In this document: positions 7,699 to 17,017 of the stretch, piece after piece
Layout of the letters: each line of letters begins with the position of its first letter
How positions within the stretch are numbered: the stretch's first letter is position 1
Source of the DNA: Comamonas sp.
Lineage (GTDB): Bacteria > Pseudomonadota > Gammaproteobacteria > Burkholderiales > Burkholderiaceae_C
Direction of reading: 5' to 3'
NCBI GenBank assembly: GCA_015478895.1
Contig: JADMKK010000041.1
Location: 237,884 to 301,883, forward strand
DNA: 64,000 nt
Program-made: the position numbers and the translations under genes
Notes under the pieces: model-generated
Database searches by the model: none
The model's input: the letters and a program-made list of their open reading frames with translations, nothing else
What the model was told of the DNA's origin: nothing

Positions 7699-10458
7699 AT
7701 GACTGCTGCCGTTGCCCCCCATTCGATTCCTCCCATGCGCCTGTCCGGCCTGGAGCCCGTCTTCATTGGCGAAGACACGCTGTTCGTCAACGTGGGCGAG
7801 CGCACCAACGTCACCGGGTCCAAAGCCTTCGCCCGTCTGATCTTGAACGAGCAGTACGAAGAAGCGCTGGCCGTGGCCCGCCAGCAAGTCGAAAACGGCG
7901 CGCAGATCATTGACGTGAACATGGATGAGGCCATGCTGGACAGCAAGGCGGCCATGGTGAAGTTTTTGAACCTCATGGCGTCCGAGCCCGACATTGCCCG
8001 GGTGCCGGTGATGGTGGACAGCTCCAAGTGGGAGGTGATTGAAGCCGGTCTGCGCTGCCTGCAGGGCAAGGGCATCGTCAATTCCATCTCCATGAAGGAG
8101 GGCGTCGACGAGTTCAAAAAACACGCCAAGCTGGTCAAGCGCTACGGCGCCGCCGCCGTGGTCATGGCTTTTGACGAAAAAGGCCAGGCCGACACCTTTG
8201 CCCGCAAGACTGAAATTTGCGAACGTGCCTACCGCATCCTCGTGGACGAAGTCGGCTTTGCACCCGAAGACATCATCTTCGACCCCAACATCTTCGCCGT
8301 GGCCACCGGCATTGAAGAGCACAACAACTACGGCGTCGATTTCATCGAAGCCGTGCGCTGGATCAAACAGCACCTGCCCGGCGCCAAGGTGAGCGGCGGT
8401 GTGTCCAATGTGTCGTTCTCCTTCCGCGGCAATGACCCCGTGCGCGAGGCGATTCACACCGTGTTCCTCTACCACGCCATCAAGGCGGGCATGGACATGG
8501 GCATCGTCAACGCCGGCATGGTCGGTGTGTATGACGATCTGGAACCCACGCTGCGCGAGCGCGTTGAAGACGTGGTGCTGAACCGCCGCCCCGACGCGGC
8601 CGAGCGCCTGCTGGAGATTGCCGACCAAGCCAAGGGCAATGCCAAGGACGACAGCAAAAAACTGGAATGGCGTGGCACACCCGAAGCGCCCAAGCCCTTT
8701 GGCGAGCGCCTTTCGCACGCACTGGTGCACGGCATTACCGACTTCATCACCGAAGACACGGAAGAGGCCTACCAGGCCATCGTGGTGCAGGGAGGCGGCC
8801 GCCCGCTGCATGTGATCGAAGGCCCGCTGATGGACGGCATGAACGTGGTCGGCGACCTGTTTGGCGCAGGCAAGATGTTCTTGCCCCAGGTGGTCAAGTC
8901 CGCGCGTGTGATGAAGCAGGCCGTGGCGCATCTGATTCCCTATATCGAAGAGGAAAAGCGCCAGCAGGAAGCAGCCGGTCTGGACGTGACCAGCAAGGGC
9001 AAGATTGTCATCGCCACCGTCAAGGGCGATGTGCACGACATTGGCAAGAACATTGTCACCGTGGTCTTGCAGTGCAACAACTTTGAAGTCATCAACATGG
9101 GCGTGATGGTGCCCTGCCACGAAATTTTGGCGCGTGCCAAGGCCGAGGGTGCGGACATCATCGGCCTGTCGGGCCTGATTACGCCCAGCCTGGAAGAGAT
9201 GCAGTATGTGGCGGGCGAAATGCACAAGGACGACTACTTCCGCATCAAGAAGATTCCGCTCTTGATCGGTGGCGCGACCTGCTCGCGCGTGCACACCGCC
9301 GTGAAGATTGCGCCAAACTACGAAGGCCCCGTGGTCTATGTGCCCGATGCTTCGCGCTCGGTCAGCGTGGCGCAGAGCCTGTTGGGTGAAGGCAAAGACA
9401 ATTACTTGAACGAGCTTCAGGTGGACTACGACAAGGTACGCACCCAGCACGCCAACAAAAAGAAAACACCGCTGTGGTCGCTGGGCAAAGCACGTGATAA
9501 CGCCGCCGTGGTCAGCCATGCGCCCGTCGTGCCCCGCAGCCTGGGCCGCCGTGTGTTCAAGAACTTTGATCTGGCCGAGATTGCCGAATACATCGACTGG
9601 GGCCCGTTCTTCCAGACCTGGGATTTGGCCGGCCCGTACCCCGCCATCCTCAACGACGAAATCGTTGGTGAGCAAGCTCGCAGCGTGCAGGCCGATGCCA
9701 AGGCCATGCTCAAGAAAATCATCGAAGGCCGCTGGCTGCAAGCCAACGGCGTGATGGGCCTGTTCCCCGCCAACCGCGTGGGCGACGACATCGAGTTCTA
9801 CACCGATGAATCGCGCACCGAAGTGCTGACCACGTGGTACGGCATGCGCCAGCAAACCGAAAAGCAAGCGGTCGACGGCCCGGATGGTCAGCCCGTGATG
9901 CGCCCCAGCCGTTGCCTGAGCGACTTTGTTGCCAGCAAGGACTCGGGCATTCAAGACTACGCCGGTCTGTTCGCCGTGACCGCTGGCATTGGCGCCGAAA
10001 AGAAAGACAAGGAATTTGAAGCCGCGCTGGACGACTACAGCGGCATCATGTTCAAGGCCCTGGCCGACCGCCTGGCCGAAGCCTTTGCCGAATGCCTGCA
10101 CGCCCGCGTGCGCAAAGACCTGTGGGGCTACGCCGCCGATGAAAACCTCAGCAACGAGGAACTAATCAAGGAAAAGTACCAGGGCATTCGTCCTGCGCCC
10201 GGCTACCCCGCCTGCCCGGACCATACGGCCAAGATTGACCTGTTCAAGGTGCTGCAAACCGAGGAAATTGGCATGACGCTGACCGAGAGCTTGGCCATGA
10301 ACCCCGCCTCCAGCGTGAGCGGTTTCTACATTGGCAACCCCAATGCGACTTACTTCAACGTGGGCCAGATTGGTGAAGACCAACTGGCCGATATGGCAGC
10401 GCGCCGTGGCATGAAGGTTGAGGAACTGCGTCGCTTCTTGGCGCCGAATTTGGGTTGA
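7699..10458 (+). CDS. metH: methionine synthase (cobalamin-dependent), pterin/B12/AdoMet-activation part of a split MetH
   Basis: [16 protein letters not shown] (pterin domain), [32 protein letters not shown] (B12 DxHxxG motif), C-terminal activation domain ([17 protein letters not shown]); lacks the homocysteine-binding domain. Confidence 0.96.
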   Translation: MTAAVAPHSIPPMRLSGLEPVFIGEDTLFVNVGERTNVTGSKAFARLILNEQYEEALAVARQQVENGAQIIDVNMDEAMLDSKAAMVKFLNLMASEPDIARVPVMVDSSKWEVIEAGLRCLQGKGIVNSISMKEGVDEFKKHAKLVKRYGAAAVVMAFDEKGQADTFARKTEICERAYRILVDEVGFAPEDIIFDPNIFAVATGIEEHNNYGVDFIEAVRWIKQHLPGAKVSGGVSNVSFSFRGNDPVREAIHTVFLYHAIKAGMDMGIVNAGMVGVYDDLEPTLRERVEDVVLNRRPDAAERLLEIADQAKGNAKDDSKKLEWRGTPEAPKPFGERLSHALVHGITDFITEDTEEAYQAIVVQGGGRPLHVIEGPLMDGMNVVGDLFGAGKMFLPQVVKSARVMKQAVAHLIPYIEEEKRQQEAAGLDVTSKGKIVIATVKGDVHDIGKNIVTVVLQCNNFEVINMGVMVPCHEILARAKAEGADIIGLSGLITPSLEEMQYVAGEMHKDDYFRIKKIPLLIGGATCSRVHTAVKIAPNYEGPVVYVPDASRSVSVAQSLLGEGKDNYLNELQVDYDKVRTQHANKKKTPLWSLGKARDNAAVVSHAPVVPRSLGRRVFKNFDLAEIAEYIDWGPFFQTWDLAGPYPAILNDEIVGEQARSVQADAKAMLKKIIEGRWLQANGVMGLFPANRVGDDIEFYTDESRTEVLTTWYGMRQQTEKQAVDGPDGQPVMRPSRCLSDFVASKDSGIQDYAGLFAVTAGIGAEKKDKEFEAALDDYSGIMFKALADRLAEAFAECLHARVRKDLWGYAADENLSNEELIKEKYQGIRPAPGYPACPDHTAKIDLFKVLQTEEIGMTLTESLAMNPASSVSGFYIGNPNATYFNVGQIGEDQLADMAARRGMKVEELRRFLAPNLG

Positions 10459-10482
10459 TGGAACGCTGAATTTCGATCGTTC

Positions 10483-10510
10483 AAGGCCACGCAATGCGTG
10501 GCCTTTTTCT
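10483..10510 (+). terminator. Rho-independent terminator of metH
   Basis: aaggccacgcaatgcgtggccttttt. Confidence 0.85.
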
Positions 10511-10730
10511 ATTTATGACATGCTGCCCATGCGTTTTATGCCGGTGCAAGGCGAGGTGCCTGCCTGGGAATGGGATATGAAGACGATGCAGCCTTCAGTG
10601 GCGGTGCTGCCGGTGTGGGAAGAGGCCAAGGTATTGGCCCAGGTGTTCTGGAAGTGTGTGCAAGCGATGGCTTAGTGCTGGGCGGTATGTCGGGTCGTTG
10701 AAAAGCGCTTTTCAACGACCTGAAAAATTT

Positions 10731-10779
10731 GTTTTGATAGCTACTTGCCCTTATGTATAAAAGGCTAGAGGGCTAAAAC
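10731..10779 (+). repeat. short-class intergenic palindromic repeat
   Basis: TTTTGATAGCTACTTGCCCTTATGTATAAAAGGCTAGAGGGC. Confidence 0.85.
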
Positions 10780-10790
10780 ACTGAAAAAAT

Positions 10791-11180
10791 TCATTCCACC
10801 ATCAGCGGTGCGATTTCTATGTTGCCGTATTCATCATGGCGGCCATTGGTGCTCAAAATACGGCGGTCTTTGGCATCCACCACCACGTATTGCGCGGGGT
10901 TCTGGGGGTCACGTTTGGCGAAGAGTTGCAGCTCAAAGATTTGTGGGCCACTGATGATGACGGCATTGGACTGCGGGTTTTCCGGCGGAAAAATCAGGCA
11001 GGTATGCCCCGTCAGCTGCCCCTGGGCGCATTGCGAAGTGCCATACAGTTTGGCGGGCTTGCCTTGATAGTGGATGCTCAACCCAGGCGGAAACATCAGG
11101 GTGTCAGGCAGGGGAGCAATATCAGAGCAGGCCGTAATGACCAGTGCGGCGGCAATGGAGGCCACTTTCAAAAATCGCAT
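10791..11180 (-). CDS. putative lipoprotein of unknown function
   Basis: Signal peptide with lipobox (AALVITAC-S). Confidence 0.7.
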   Translation of the reverse strand: MRFLKVASIAAALVITACSDIAPLPDTLMFPPGLSIHYQGKPAKLYGTSQCAQGQLTGHTCLIFPPENPQSNAVIISGPQIFELQLFAKRDPQNPAQYVVVDAKDRRILSTNGRHDEYGNIEIAPLMVE

Positions 11181-11345
11181 GAACTTTCTCTCTTGACAAT
11201 GGGCGCTGAAAAAATGTTTTCAGCCTCGCTGCAAGCGCTTGCGGGTGTAAGCGTTCGGAGAGAAAAGTTTAACAAGTGTTACTAATTGAAAACCAAAGCG
11301 CGCGAATTTTTTCGCGGGCCTGTTGCGTCTTCACGTCTCACGCGG

Positions 11346-11852
11346 TTATTGGAGGTTGATCTGGCGCAGGCGGTACAGGGAGTTTTGGATCAGCGGCGCT
11401 CCCGTGGCGCGCTCGCGCAGCTCGATCCAGCCTTCACTGACAAAAAAGCGATAGGCCGGCAATTGTTCGTTGGCCGGAGACAGGCTGATGAGGTTAGCGT
11501 TCGGTGCCTCGCCAAAAGTAAACGGGCCTTGGTAGGTTTGCGGTGATCCTTGATCCGCAGGCGTGCCTAAACGGCGCTCCCGCACGGTGGCGGTCATGTC
11601 GGGGCGCAGTTGCACGCTGATCGCCGTGGCGGGGCAGTCTTGGCAGGGCAAAACGGCTTGGTATGTGCCTGCCCAGTCCAGTGCGTTTTGCGCATGGTGC
11701 ATATCAAGAGGCACCACCGCGCCTTGGTCAAAGATGGGCGGCGGCACATTCTCGGTAACGGGCTTTTGGGCACAACCCATTAGCCCCAGTGCAATACTGC
11801 AGACCGTCATGGCAAAAACAAGGGGGCGGCTAGAGCGGGAAGAAGTCGGCAT
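11346..11852 (-). CDS. NlpE-like copper-resistance/envelope-stress lipoprotein
   Basis: Lipobox LMGC; NlpE N-domain pattern WAGTYQAVLPCQDCPATAISVQLRPD with CxxC. Confidence 0.78.
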   Translation of the reverse strand: MPTSSRSSRPLVFAMTVCSIALGLMGCAQKPVTENVPPPIFDQGAVVPLDMHHAQNALDWAGTYQAVLPCQDCPATAISVQLRPDMTATVRERRLGTPADQGSPQTYQGPFTFGEAPNANLISLSPANEQLPAYRFFVSEGWIELRERATGAPLIQNSLYRLRQINLQ

Positions 11853-11972
11853 GGCTGCAGTTTCAATCGGTAGAACTTAGATGCTAGTAAGGCTATGTAA
11901 AGTGGCTAGGGCCGAACACAGCCAATTCATGTGAGCCTTGACTGACACATTACCTTTTTTGAAAGACTTGCT

Positions 11973-13034
11973 ATGCCCCAGCCTACGCGTGGTTTCTCTG
12001 CTTCATCTCCCACCAGTCCTCTGGGCTTGTTCCACTTTGTTCGCCGCGACCCGCGCGAGGACGATGTGGTGATCGACATTCTCTACAGCGGTGTCTGCCA
12101 CTCCGATTTGCACACTGCGCGCAATGACTGGGGCGGCACGGTGTACCCCACGGTGCCTGGCCACGAAATTGTTGGCCGTGTGGTGGCGGTGGGTACGGGC
12201 GTGACCCAATTCAAGGTGGGCGATGCTGTGGGCGTGGGCTGCATGGTGGACAGCTGCCAGAGCTGCGGCGCCTGTGCCAGGGGCTGGGAGCAGTACTGCG
12301 AACGCGGTATGACGGGCACCTACAACAGCAGCGACCGCGTAGATGGCTCGCCCACACAAGGCGGCTATGCCGAGCACATTGTGGTGCGCCAGGAATTTGT
12401 GCTGAAGATGCCTGAGGGGCTGGATTTGAAGGGCGCGGCACCCCTGCTGTGCGCAGGCATCACCACCTGGTCGCCGCTGCGCCACTGGAAGGTGGGCCCG
12501 GGCAGCAAGGTGGCCGTGGTGGGCTTGGGTGGACTGGGCCACATGGCCTTGAAGCTGGCCAAAGCGCTGGGCGCGGAAGTGACATTGTTCAGCCGCTCAG
12601 CAGGCAAGGAAGACGACGCCAAGCGCCTGGGCGCTGACCGTGTCGTCATCAGTACCGAGAAAGACCAGATGAAAGCCGTACGTGGGCAGTTTGATCTGAT
12701 CCTCGACACCGTGCCTTACGCCCACGACCTGAATCCCTACACCGCCACACTGGCCACTAATGGCACGCTGGTGCTGGTGGGCTTCCTGGGCCTGCAAGAG
12801 CCTGCCGTGAATACCGTGCCACTGATTCTTGGCCGCAAGTCGGTGGCCGGTTCCGTGATTGGCGGCATTGCTGAGACACAGGAGATGCTGGACTTCTGCG
12901 GCCAGCACGGCATTACTTCCGATGTCGAGATGATTGCCATGCAAGACATCAACGAGGCTTATGAGCGCATGCTGAAAAGCGATGTGAAATACCGTTTTGT
13001 GATCGACATGGCTTCGCTCAAGCAAAGCGCATGA
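11973..13034 (+). CDS. NAD(P)-dependent zinc alcohol dehydrogenase (YahK/cinnamyl-alcohol dehydrogenase-like)
   Basis: YSGVCHSDLHTARNDWG, PGHEIVGRVVAVG, GVGCMVDSCQSCGAC, GLGGLGHMALKLAKALGAEVTLFSRS. Confidence 0.93.
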   Translation: MPQPTRGFSASSPTSPLGLFHFVRRDPREDDVVIDILYSGVCHSDLHTARNDWGGTVYPTVPGHEIVGRVVAVGTGVTQFKVGDAVGVGCMVDSCQSCGACARGWEQYCERGMTGTYNSSDRVDGSPTQGGYAEHIVVRQEFVLKMPEGLDLKGAAPLLCAGITTWSPLRHWKVGPGSKVAVVGLGGLGHMALKLAKALGAEVTLFSRSAGKEDDAKRLGADRVVISTEKDQMKAVRGQFDLILDTVPYAHDLNPYTATLATNGTLVLVGFLGLQEPAVNTVPLILGRKSVAGSVIGGIAETQEMLDFCGQHGITSDVEMIAMQDINEAYERMLKSDVKYRFVIDMASLKQSA

Positions 13035-13084
13035 AAGGCCGTTGCCAGCGCAGCTAGCGCCGGATAGTTTTTAAAGCAAAAAAG

Positions 13085-13125
13085 GCTGCCAGCCCTTGTC
13101 AATAAAGGGCTGGCAGCTATTTTTT
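13085..13125. terminator. Bidirectional terminator-like hairpin, also a member of the short intergenic repeat family
   Basis: GCTGCCAGCCCTT-gtcaata-AAGGGCTGGCAGC then tattttttt, between convergent genes. Confidence 0.8.
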
Positions 13126-13154
13126 TGTTATGAGTCGATAACGCAATTGCGTAT

Positions 13155-15212
13155 TTACGCATCCAGCGCATGGTTGCGCGGTTGCACGTGGGACAGCGCT
13201 TCCCACGGCAATTCCAAGGCCCAGCCTGCTGCCACCACGCACAGCCACTCATGCAGTGCCCAGCCCTGCAAAGCCGCTGGCAGAGGCAGGTGGTATTGCT
13301 GTTCCTCCCGCTGGCAGATGACTTGGCCTTGCCGCACAAACACGGTACCGCCTTGTACGCGCTGGTGGGATTGCAGGGCGGGGTGCGCTTCATCCGCATC
13401 CACCCAAATCACGCGGCCCAGGCAGGTCAGGGCCAAAGCTTCCAGCTGGGCAGAGCCTGCAGGCAGCACCACCGCCCCGCCAGGGCGCACGGCGCGCAGC
13501 TGCGCAGCAATGACGCGCTGCTGCACAGAAAGGTCCATCGCTGGAGGCTCGGGCGTGATGATGCTGACATCACACTGCAGGTACGCCCAGCCTTGGGCGA
13601 CGGCCTCCAGACTGTTTTGGCTGATGACCGCGGCCGTGGCGCTGCGGTGCATCAGCGCACGCTGTGCGGCGGGCGCCATGCCGGCGGCAGCCGGGGTATG
13701 CGGCTGGTGCGGCAGATAGAGGGCATCGCCAATCGCCACAGGGGTCTCGTAGCCGCTGGCGCTCATCCAGGCTCCCAAAGCATGGGCCATGCGGGCCCCG
13801 CTTTCCGTTGGTGCCAGCAAACCTGCGAGGGGAATGCGGCCCGCCAGCTCCGACGGAAACAAGTGCCGACCAATAGCCTCGCCCACCGCGCGTGGCTGGC
13901 CGTGTACTGGCCGCAGATGCATCAGCAAACTGGGGCCTGCGTTGACCTCGATCATCGCGCCGCCTTGCGCTGCCAGGGGCTGGCGAATGTCTTGCACCAC
14001 CAGGTCGATGCCGGCAATGTCCAGCCCAATCGTGCGCGCTGCCAAGATGACGCAGCGGGCGATGTCAGGGTGGACATCGTCTGTGCAATCGACCGTCAGA
14101 TTGCCGGTGCGCAGCAGCACCACGCACTGGCCTGCGGCAGGGATGGACTGGGCCGTCAATTGCTGGCGCTGCAGCTCCATGTGCACCTTGGTATTGCGCA
14201 CCATGTCGATACGCTCGACCGTCATGTCAATCAGGCAGCGCGGGTGGTTGTTGATCTGCGTTTGCACCAGGTCATGCACGGAGTGGCAGCCGTCGCCCGT
14301 CACGCTCAATTGCTCACCGCGCGTGGCGGCAACCACGGCGCCGCCCACCACCAGCACCCGGTGCTCATAACCACGGATATAGCGCTCCACCATCACCTGC
14401 GTGCCTTCGGATTTGGCGAGGTGCCATGCGGCTTCCATGCTGTCCTGGTCGTGCAGATTGAGCGTCACGCCCCGGGCGCGATTGCCGTCCAGCGGCTTGA
14501 CGACGACGGGCAGGCCAATGCGCTGGGCAATCATCCACGCCTGTGCGGGGGAGCTGGCAATTTCACCGTTGGGCGTCGGCAGGCCTGCATTGCTGAGCAG
14601 GCGCTTGGTGAGTGCTTTGTCGGCGGCAATGTCTTGGCCAATGGCACCTGTCAGATCACTTTCCGCGGTCCAGATGCGCTGCTGCGCGGCCCCCATGCCC
14701 AGTTGCACCAGATTGCCTTTGGGAAAGAGGCGAAAGTGCGGCAGGCCGCGCTGCGTGGCAGCCTCGACAATGCAGGCCGTGCTGGGGCCCAAACAGTCCT
14801 CATCCATCACTGCCAGGATGCGGTTGAGTGCCGGCTGCCACTGCGCGGGGCGCAGGGCTTCCGTCAGGTTGAGTAAATCCATGGCCTCATGCAGCATGCG
14901 CCGGCCCAGGCGTGGCTCTGCCGCAGGCAGCACCACCGTGCCGCGCCCGTTGGCTTGCGGCAGGCACTGGCAGTGCAGGATGGGCAGGCCCACCCCGAGC
15001 AGCAGGGCGTGCAGCAATTGCTCCAGCGCGGGCCAGGCGTTGCCGGGCATGTCCAGCAATTGCGCCTCCAGCGTGGGCGTGCTGCTCCAGAGGTTGGGGC
15101 CAGACCAGTGGTGGGTGTGCAGCACATGGGCTTGCTGGCACACATGGCCTTTGTTGTCGGCGAAAGAAGCGAGGGTGGTATTGAGGGAGCGCACAGGCAA
15201 ACCTCCAGACAA
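13155..15212 (-). CDS. cyanophycin synthetase-like protein (CphA'/CphA2-type): intact ATP-grasp region, degenerate Mur-ligase-like region
   Basis: ATP-grasp: DKALTKRLLSNAGLPTP, VVVKPLDGNRARGVTL, VMVERYIRGYEHRVLVVGGAVVAATRGE, VTGDG, TQINNHPR, IAGIDLVVQDI, IEVNAGPSLLMHLRPVHGQPRAVGEAI; C-terminal part lacks a GTNGKTT P-loop. Confidence 0.88.
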   Translation of the reverse strand: MSGGLPVRSLNTTLASFADNKGHVCQQAHVLHTHHWSGPNLWSSTPTLEAQLLDMPGNAWPALEQLLHALLLGVGLPILHCQCLPQANGRGTVVLPAAEPRLGRRMLHEAMDLLNLTEALRPAQWQPALNRILAVMDEDCLGPSTACIVEAATQRGLPHFRLFPKGNLVQLGMGAAQQRIWTAESDLTGAIGQDIAADKALTKRLLSNAGLPTPNGEIASSPAQAWMIAQRIGLPVVVKPLDGNRARGVTLNLHDQDSMEAAWHLAKSEGTQVMVERYIRGYEHRVLVVGGAVVAATRGEQLSVTGDGCHSVHDLVQTQINNHPRCLIDMTVERIDMVRNTKVHMELQRQQLTAQSIPAAGQCVVLLRTGNLTVDCTDDVHPDIARCVILAARTIGLDIAGIDLVVQDIRQPLAAQGGAMIEVNAGPSLLMHLRPVHGQPRAVGEAIGRHLFPSELAGRIPLAGLLAPTESGARMAHALGAWMSASGYETPVAIGDALYLPHQPHTPAAAGMAPAAQRALMHRSATAAVISQNSLEAVAQGWAYLQCDVSIITPEPPAMDLSVQQRVIAAQLRAVRPGGAVVLPAGSAQLEALALTCLGRVIWVDADEAHPALQSHQRVQGGTVFVRQGQVICQREEQQYHLPLPAALQGWALHEWLCVVAAGWALELPWEALSHVQPRNHALDA

Positions 15213-15732
15213 AAGAGGACAAACGAGAGCAAGACAGCAGCCAGCGGCGCACGCAATGATCCGCCACCGGTGGGGGTTGGCGCGGCGCGAGTCACCGCTT
15301 GCGCGGTGGGGGGGTCTACAACTGAATCAGTGGGGTGAGCGTGGTGCTAGCCAGCTGGAGCGGTCAGGCGCGCGGCATTCGCGCAGGCCCATCCACAAAG
15401 CACGGCAAGTGTTTGTATGACATGGAAGAACTTTCCAAGCAGAGCCCACGTGCGCGGACTCATTGCTTGCAGTGAATGGCCTGTAAAAAAGCGAGGGCGT
15501 TGCCGCTGTAAGTCATTCCTGCCAACGCCCGATGGGCAGGAAACAGGCGCCAGCTTAGCAGGGAGCGCAGCAAAATGGATGGCGCAAAACTGACAGTCGC
15601 TCTGGCGCTTGGTAAATTGCGGTGCTGCTGGGGGCAACACCGCCACCCGCCCTGGGGCCTGAGTGTGCGGCTTACACTCATTGCGATGGCTCCGCCAAGC
15701 CCGGTGGGGCGCTTTGTTTTGGCGCGCATTCC

Positions 15733-16896
15733 ATGTCTACACCCGATACCCGCAGCTGGCTGCAAACACTGGTGGCGTTTGATACCACCAGCCGCAATTC
15801 CAACCTCCACCTGATTGAACACGTGCGCGATGCGCTGGCCGCGCAAGGCGTGCAGGTGCAGTTGTTCAAGTCGCCCGATGGGGCCAAGTCCAACCTGTTT
15901 GCCACTTTGCCTGCCAAAGATGGCAGCACGCAAGGCGGCATCGTACTGTCCGGCCACACCGATGTGGTGCCGGTCGATGGCCAGCAATGGGACACCGACC
16001 CCTTCGCGCTGACCGAGATCGACGGCAACCTGTATGGCCGCGGCACCTGCGACATGAAAGGCTTTATCGCCGCTGGGCTGGCGCTGGTGCCCGAGTTTCA
16101 GGCCATGCAACTGGCCAAACCGCTGCACTTTGCGCTGTCGTACGACGAAGAAGTCGGCTGCGTGGGCGCGCCCATCATGCTGGAGCAGCTCAAGCTGCAA
16201 GGCCAGCGTTTTGACGGCTGCATTGTGGGTGAGCCCACCAGCATGCAGCCCGTGGTGGCGCACAAAGGCATCAACGTGTGGCGCTGCACGGTGCATGGCA
16301 GGGCGGCGCACTCCTCGCTCACCCCACGCGCCAGCAACGCCATTGAATACGCGGCGCGCTTGATCTGCCGCATTCGAGATCTGGCCGATGCTTTCAAAGC
16401 CAGCGGCCCCTACGACCAGTTCTTTGACGTGCCCTACAGCACCATGACCACCAACCAGATCAGCGGTGGCATTGCGGTCAACACCATCCCCGAGCTGTGT
16501 GAATTTGCGTACGAATTCCGCAACCTGCCCGGCATTGCGCCCGATGGTATTCAGGCGCAGGTGGAAGCCTATGTGCAGCAAGAACTGCTGCCGCGCATGC
16601 GCCAGGAGTTTGCCGATGCGCGCATTGAATTCACCGCGCTGGCGGGCGCTCCGGCATTTGATTCGGCCGAGACTGAAGCCATCACCCAGCTGGCCCAGGC
16701 GCTGACGGGCGACCGCGAAAAGCGCAAAGTGGCCTACGCCACCGAGGCCGGCTTGTTCCAGCAAGCGGGCGTGCCCACTGTGGTCTGCGGCCCCGGCGCG
16801 ATTGCGCAGGCGCACAAGGCCAATGAGTTTGTGCCGATTGAGCAATTGCAGTCTTGCGAAAACTTCCTGCGCAAGCTGGGCGAATCGCTGCGCTAA
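15733..16896 (+). CDS. argE: acetylornithine deacetylase
   Basis: M20 peptidase motifs VLSGHTDVVPVDGQQWDTDPF, YGRGTCDMKGF, SYDEEVGCVGA; C-terminal CGPGAIAQAHKANEFVPIEQL. Confidence 0.92.
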   Translation: MSTPDTRSWLQTLVAFDTTSRNSNLHLIEHVRDALAAQGVQVQLFKSPDGAKSNLFATLPAKDGSTQGGIVLSGHTDVVPVDGQQWDTDPFALTEIDGNLYGRGTCDMKGFIAAGLALVPEFQAMQLAKPLHFALSYDEEVGCVGAPIMLEQLKLQGQRFDGCIVGEPTSMQPVVAHKGINVWRCTVHGRAAHSSLTPRASNAIEYAARLICRIRDLADAFKASGPYDQFFDVPYSTMTTNQISGGIAVNTIPELCEFAYEFRNLPGIAPDGIQAQVEAYVQQELLPRMRQEFADARIEFTALAGAPAFDSAETEAITQLAQALTGDREKRKVAYATEAGLFQQAGVPTVVCGPGAIAQAHKANEFVPIEQLQSCENFLRKLGESLR

Positions 16897-16934
16897 ACCG
16901 CAAGCCCGCTCGCAGCATGTGCTGCATAAAAAAT

Positions 16935-17010
16935 AGCTGCTTGCCCTAGAAATACATGGTTTTCAGACCTTAAACCATCTGAAACCAAGATTTGACAAGG
17001 GCAGGCAGCT
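16935..17010 (+). repeat. long-class (76 nt) intergenic hairpin repeat
   Basis: AGCTGCTTGCCCT...AGGGCAGGCAGCT with inner TGGTTTTCAGA/TCTGAAACCA stem. Confidence 0.85.
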
Positions 17011-17017
17011 TTGTTTT

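Noticed and set aside
7519-10101. 860-aa minus-strand ORF opposite metH
   Set aside because: Antisense to an unambiguous metH; His/Gly/Val-rich translation with no domain logic. Typical long antisense frame in high-GC DNA.
10519-10675. Possible ~50-aa ORF after the metH terminator
   Set aside because: No ribosome-binding or family evidence and only short length; not reported as a gene.
13170-14876. 568-aa plus-strand ORF opposite the CphA-like gene
   Set aside because: Antisense artefact; the opposite strand encodes clear ATP-grasp motifs.
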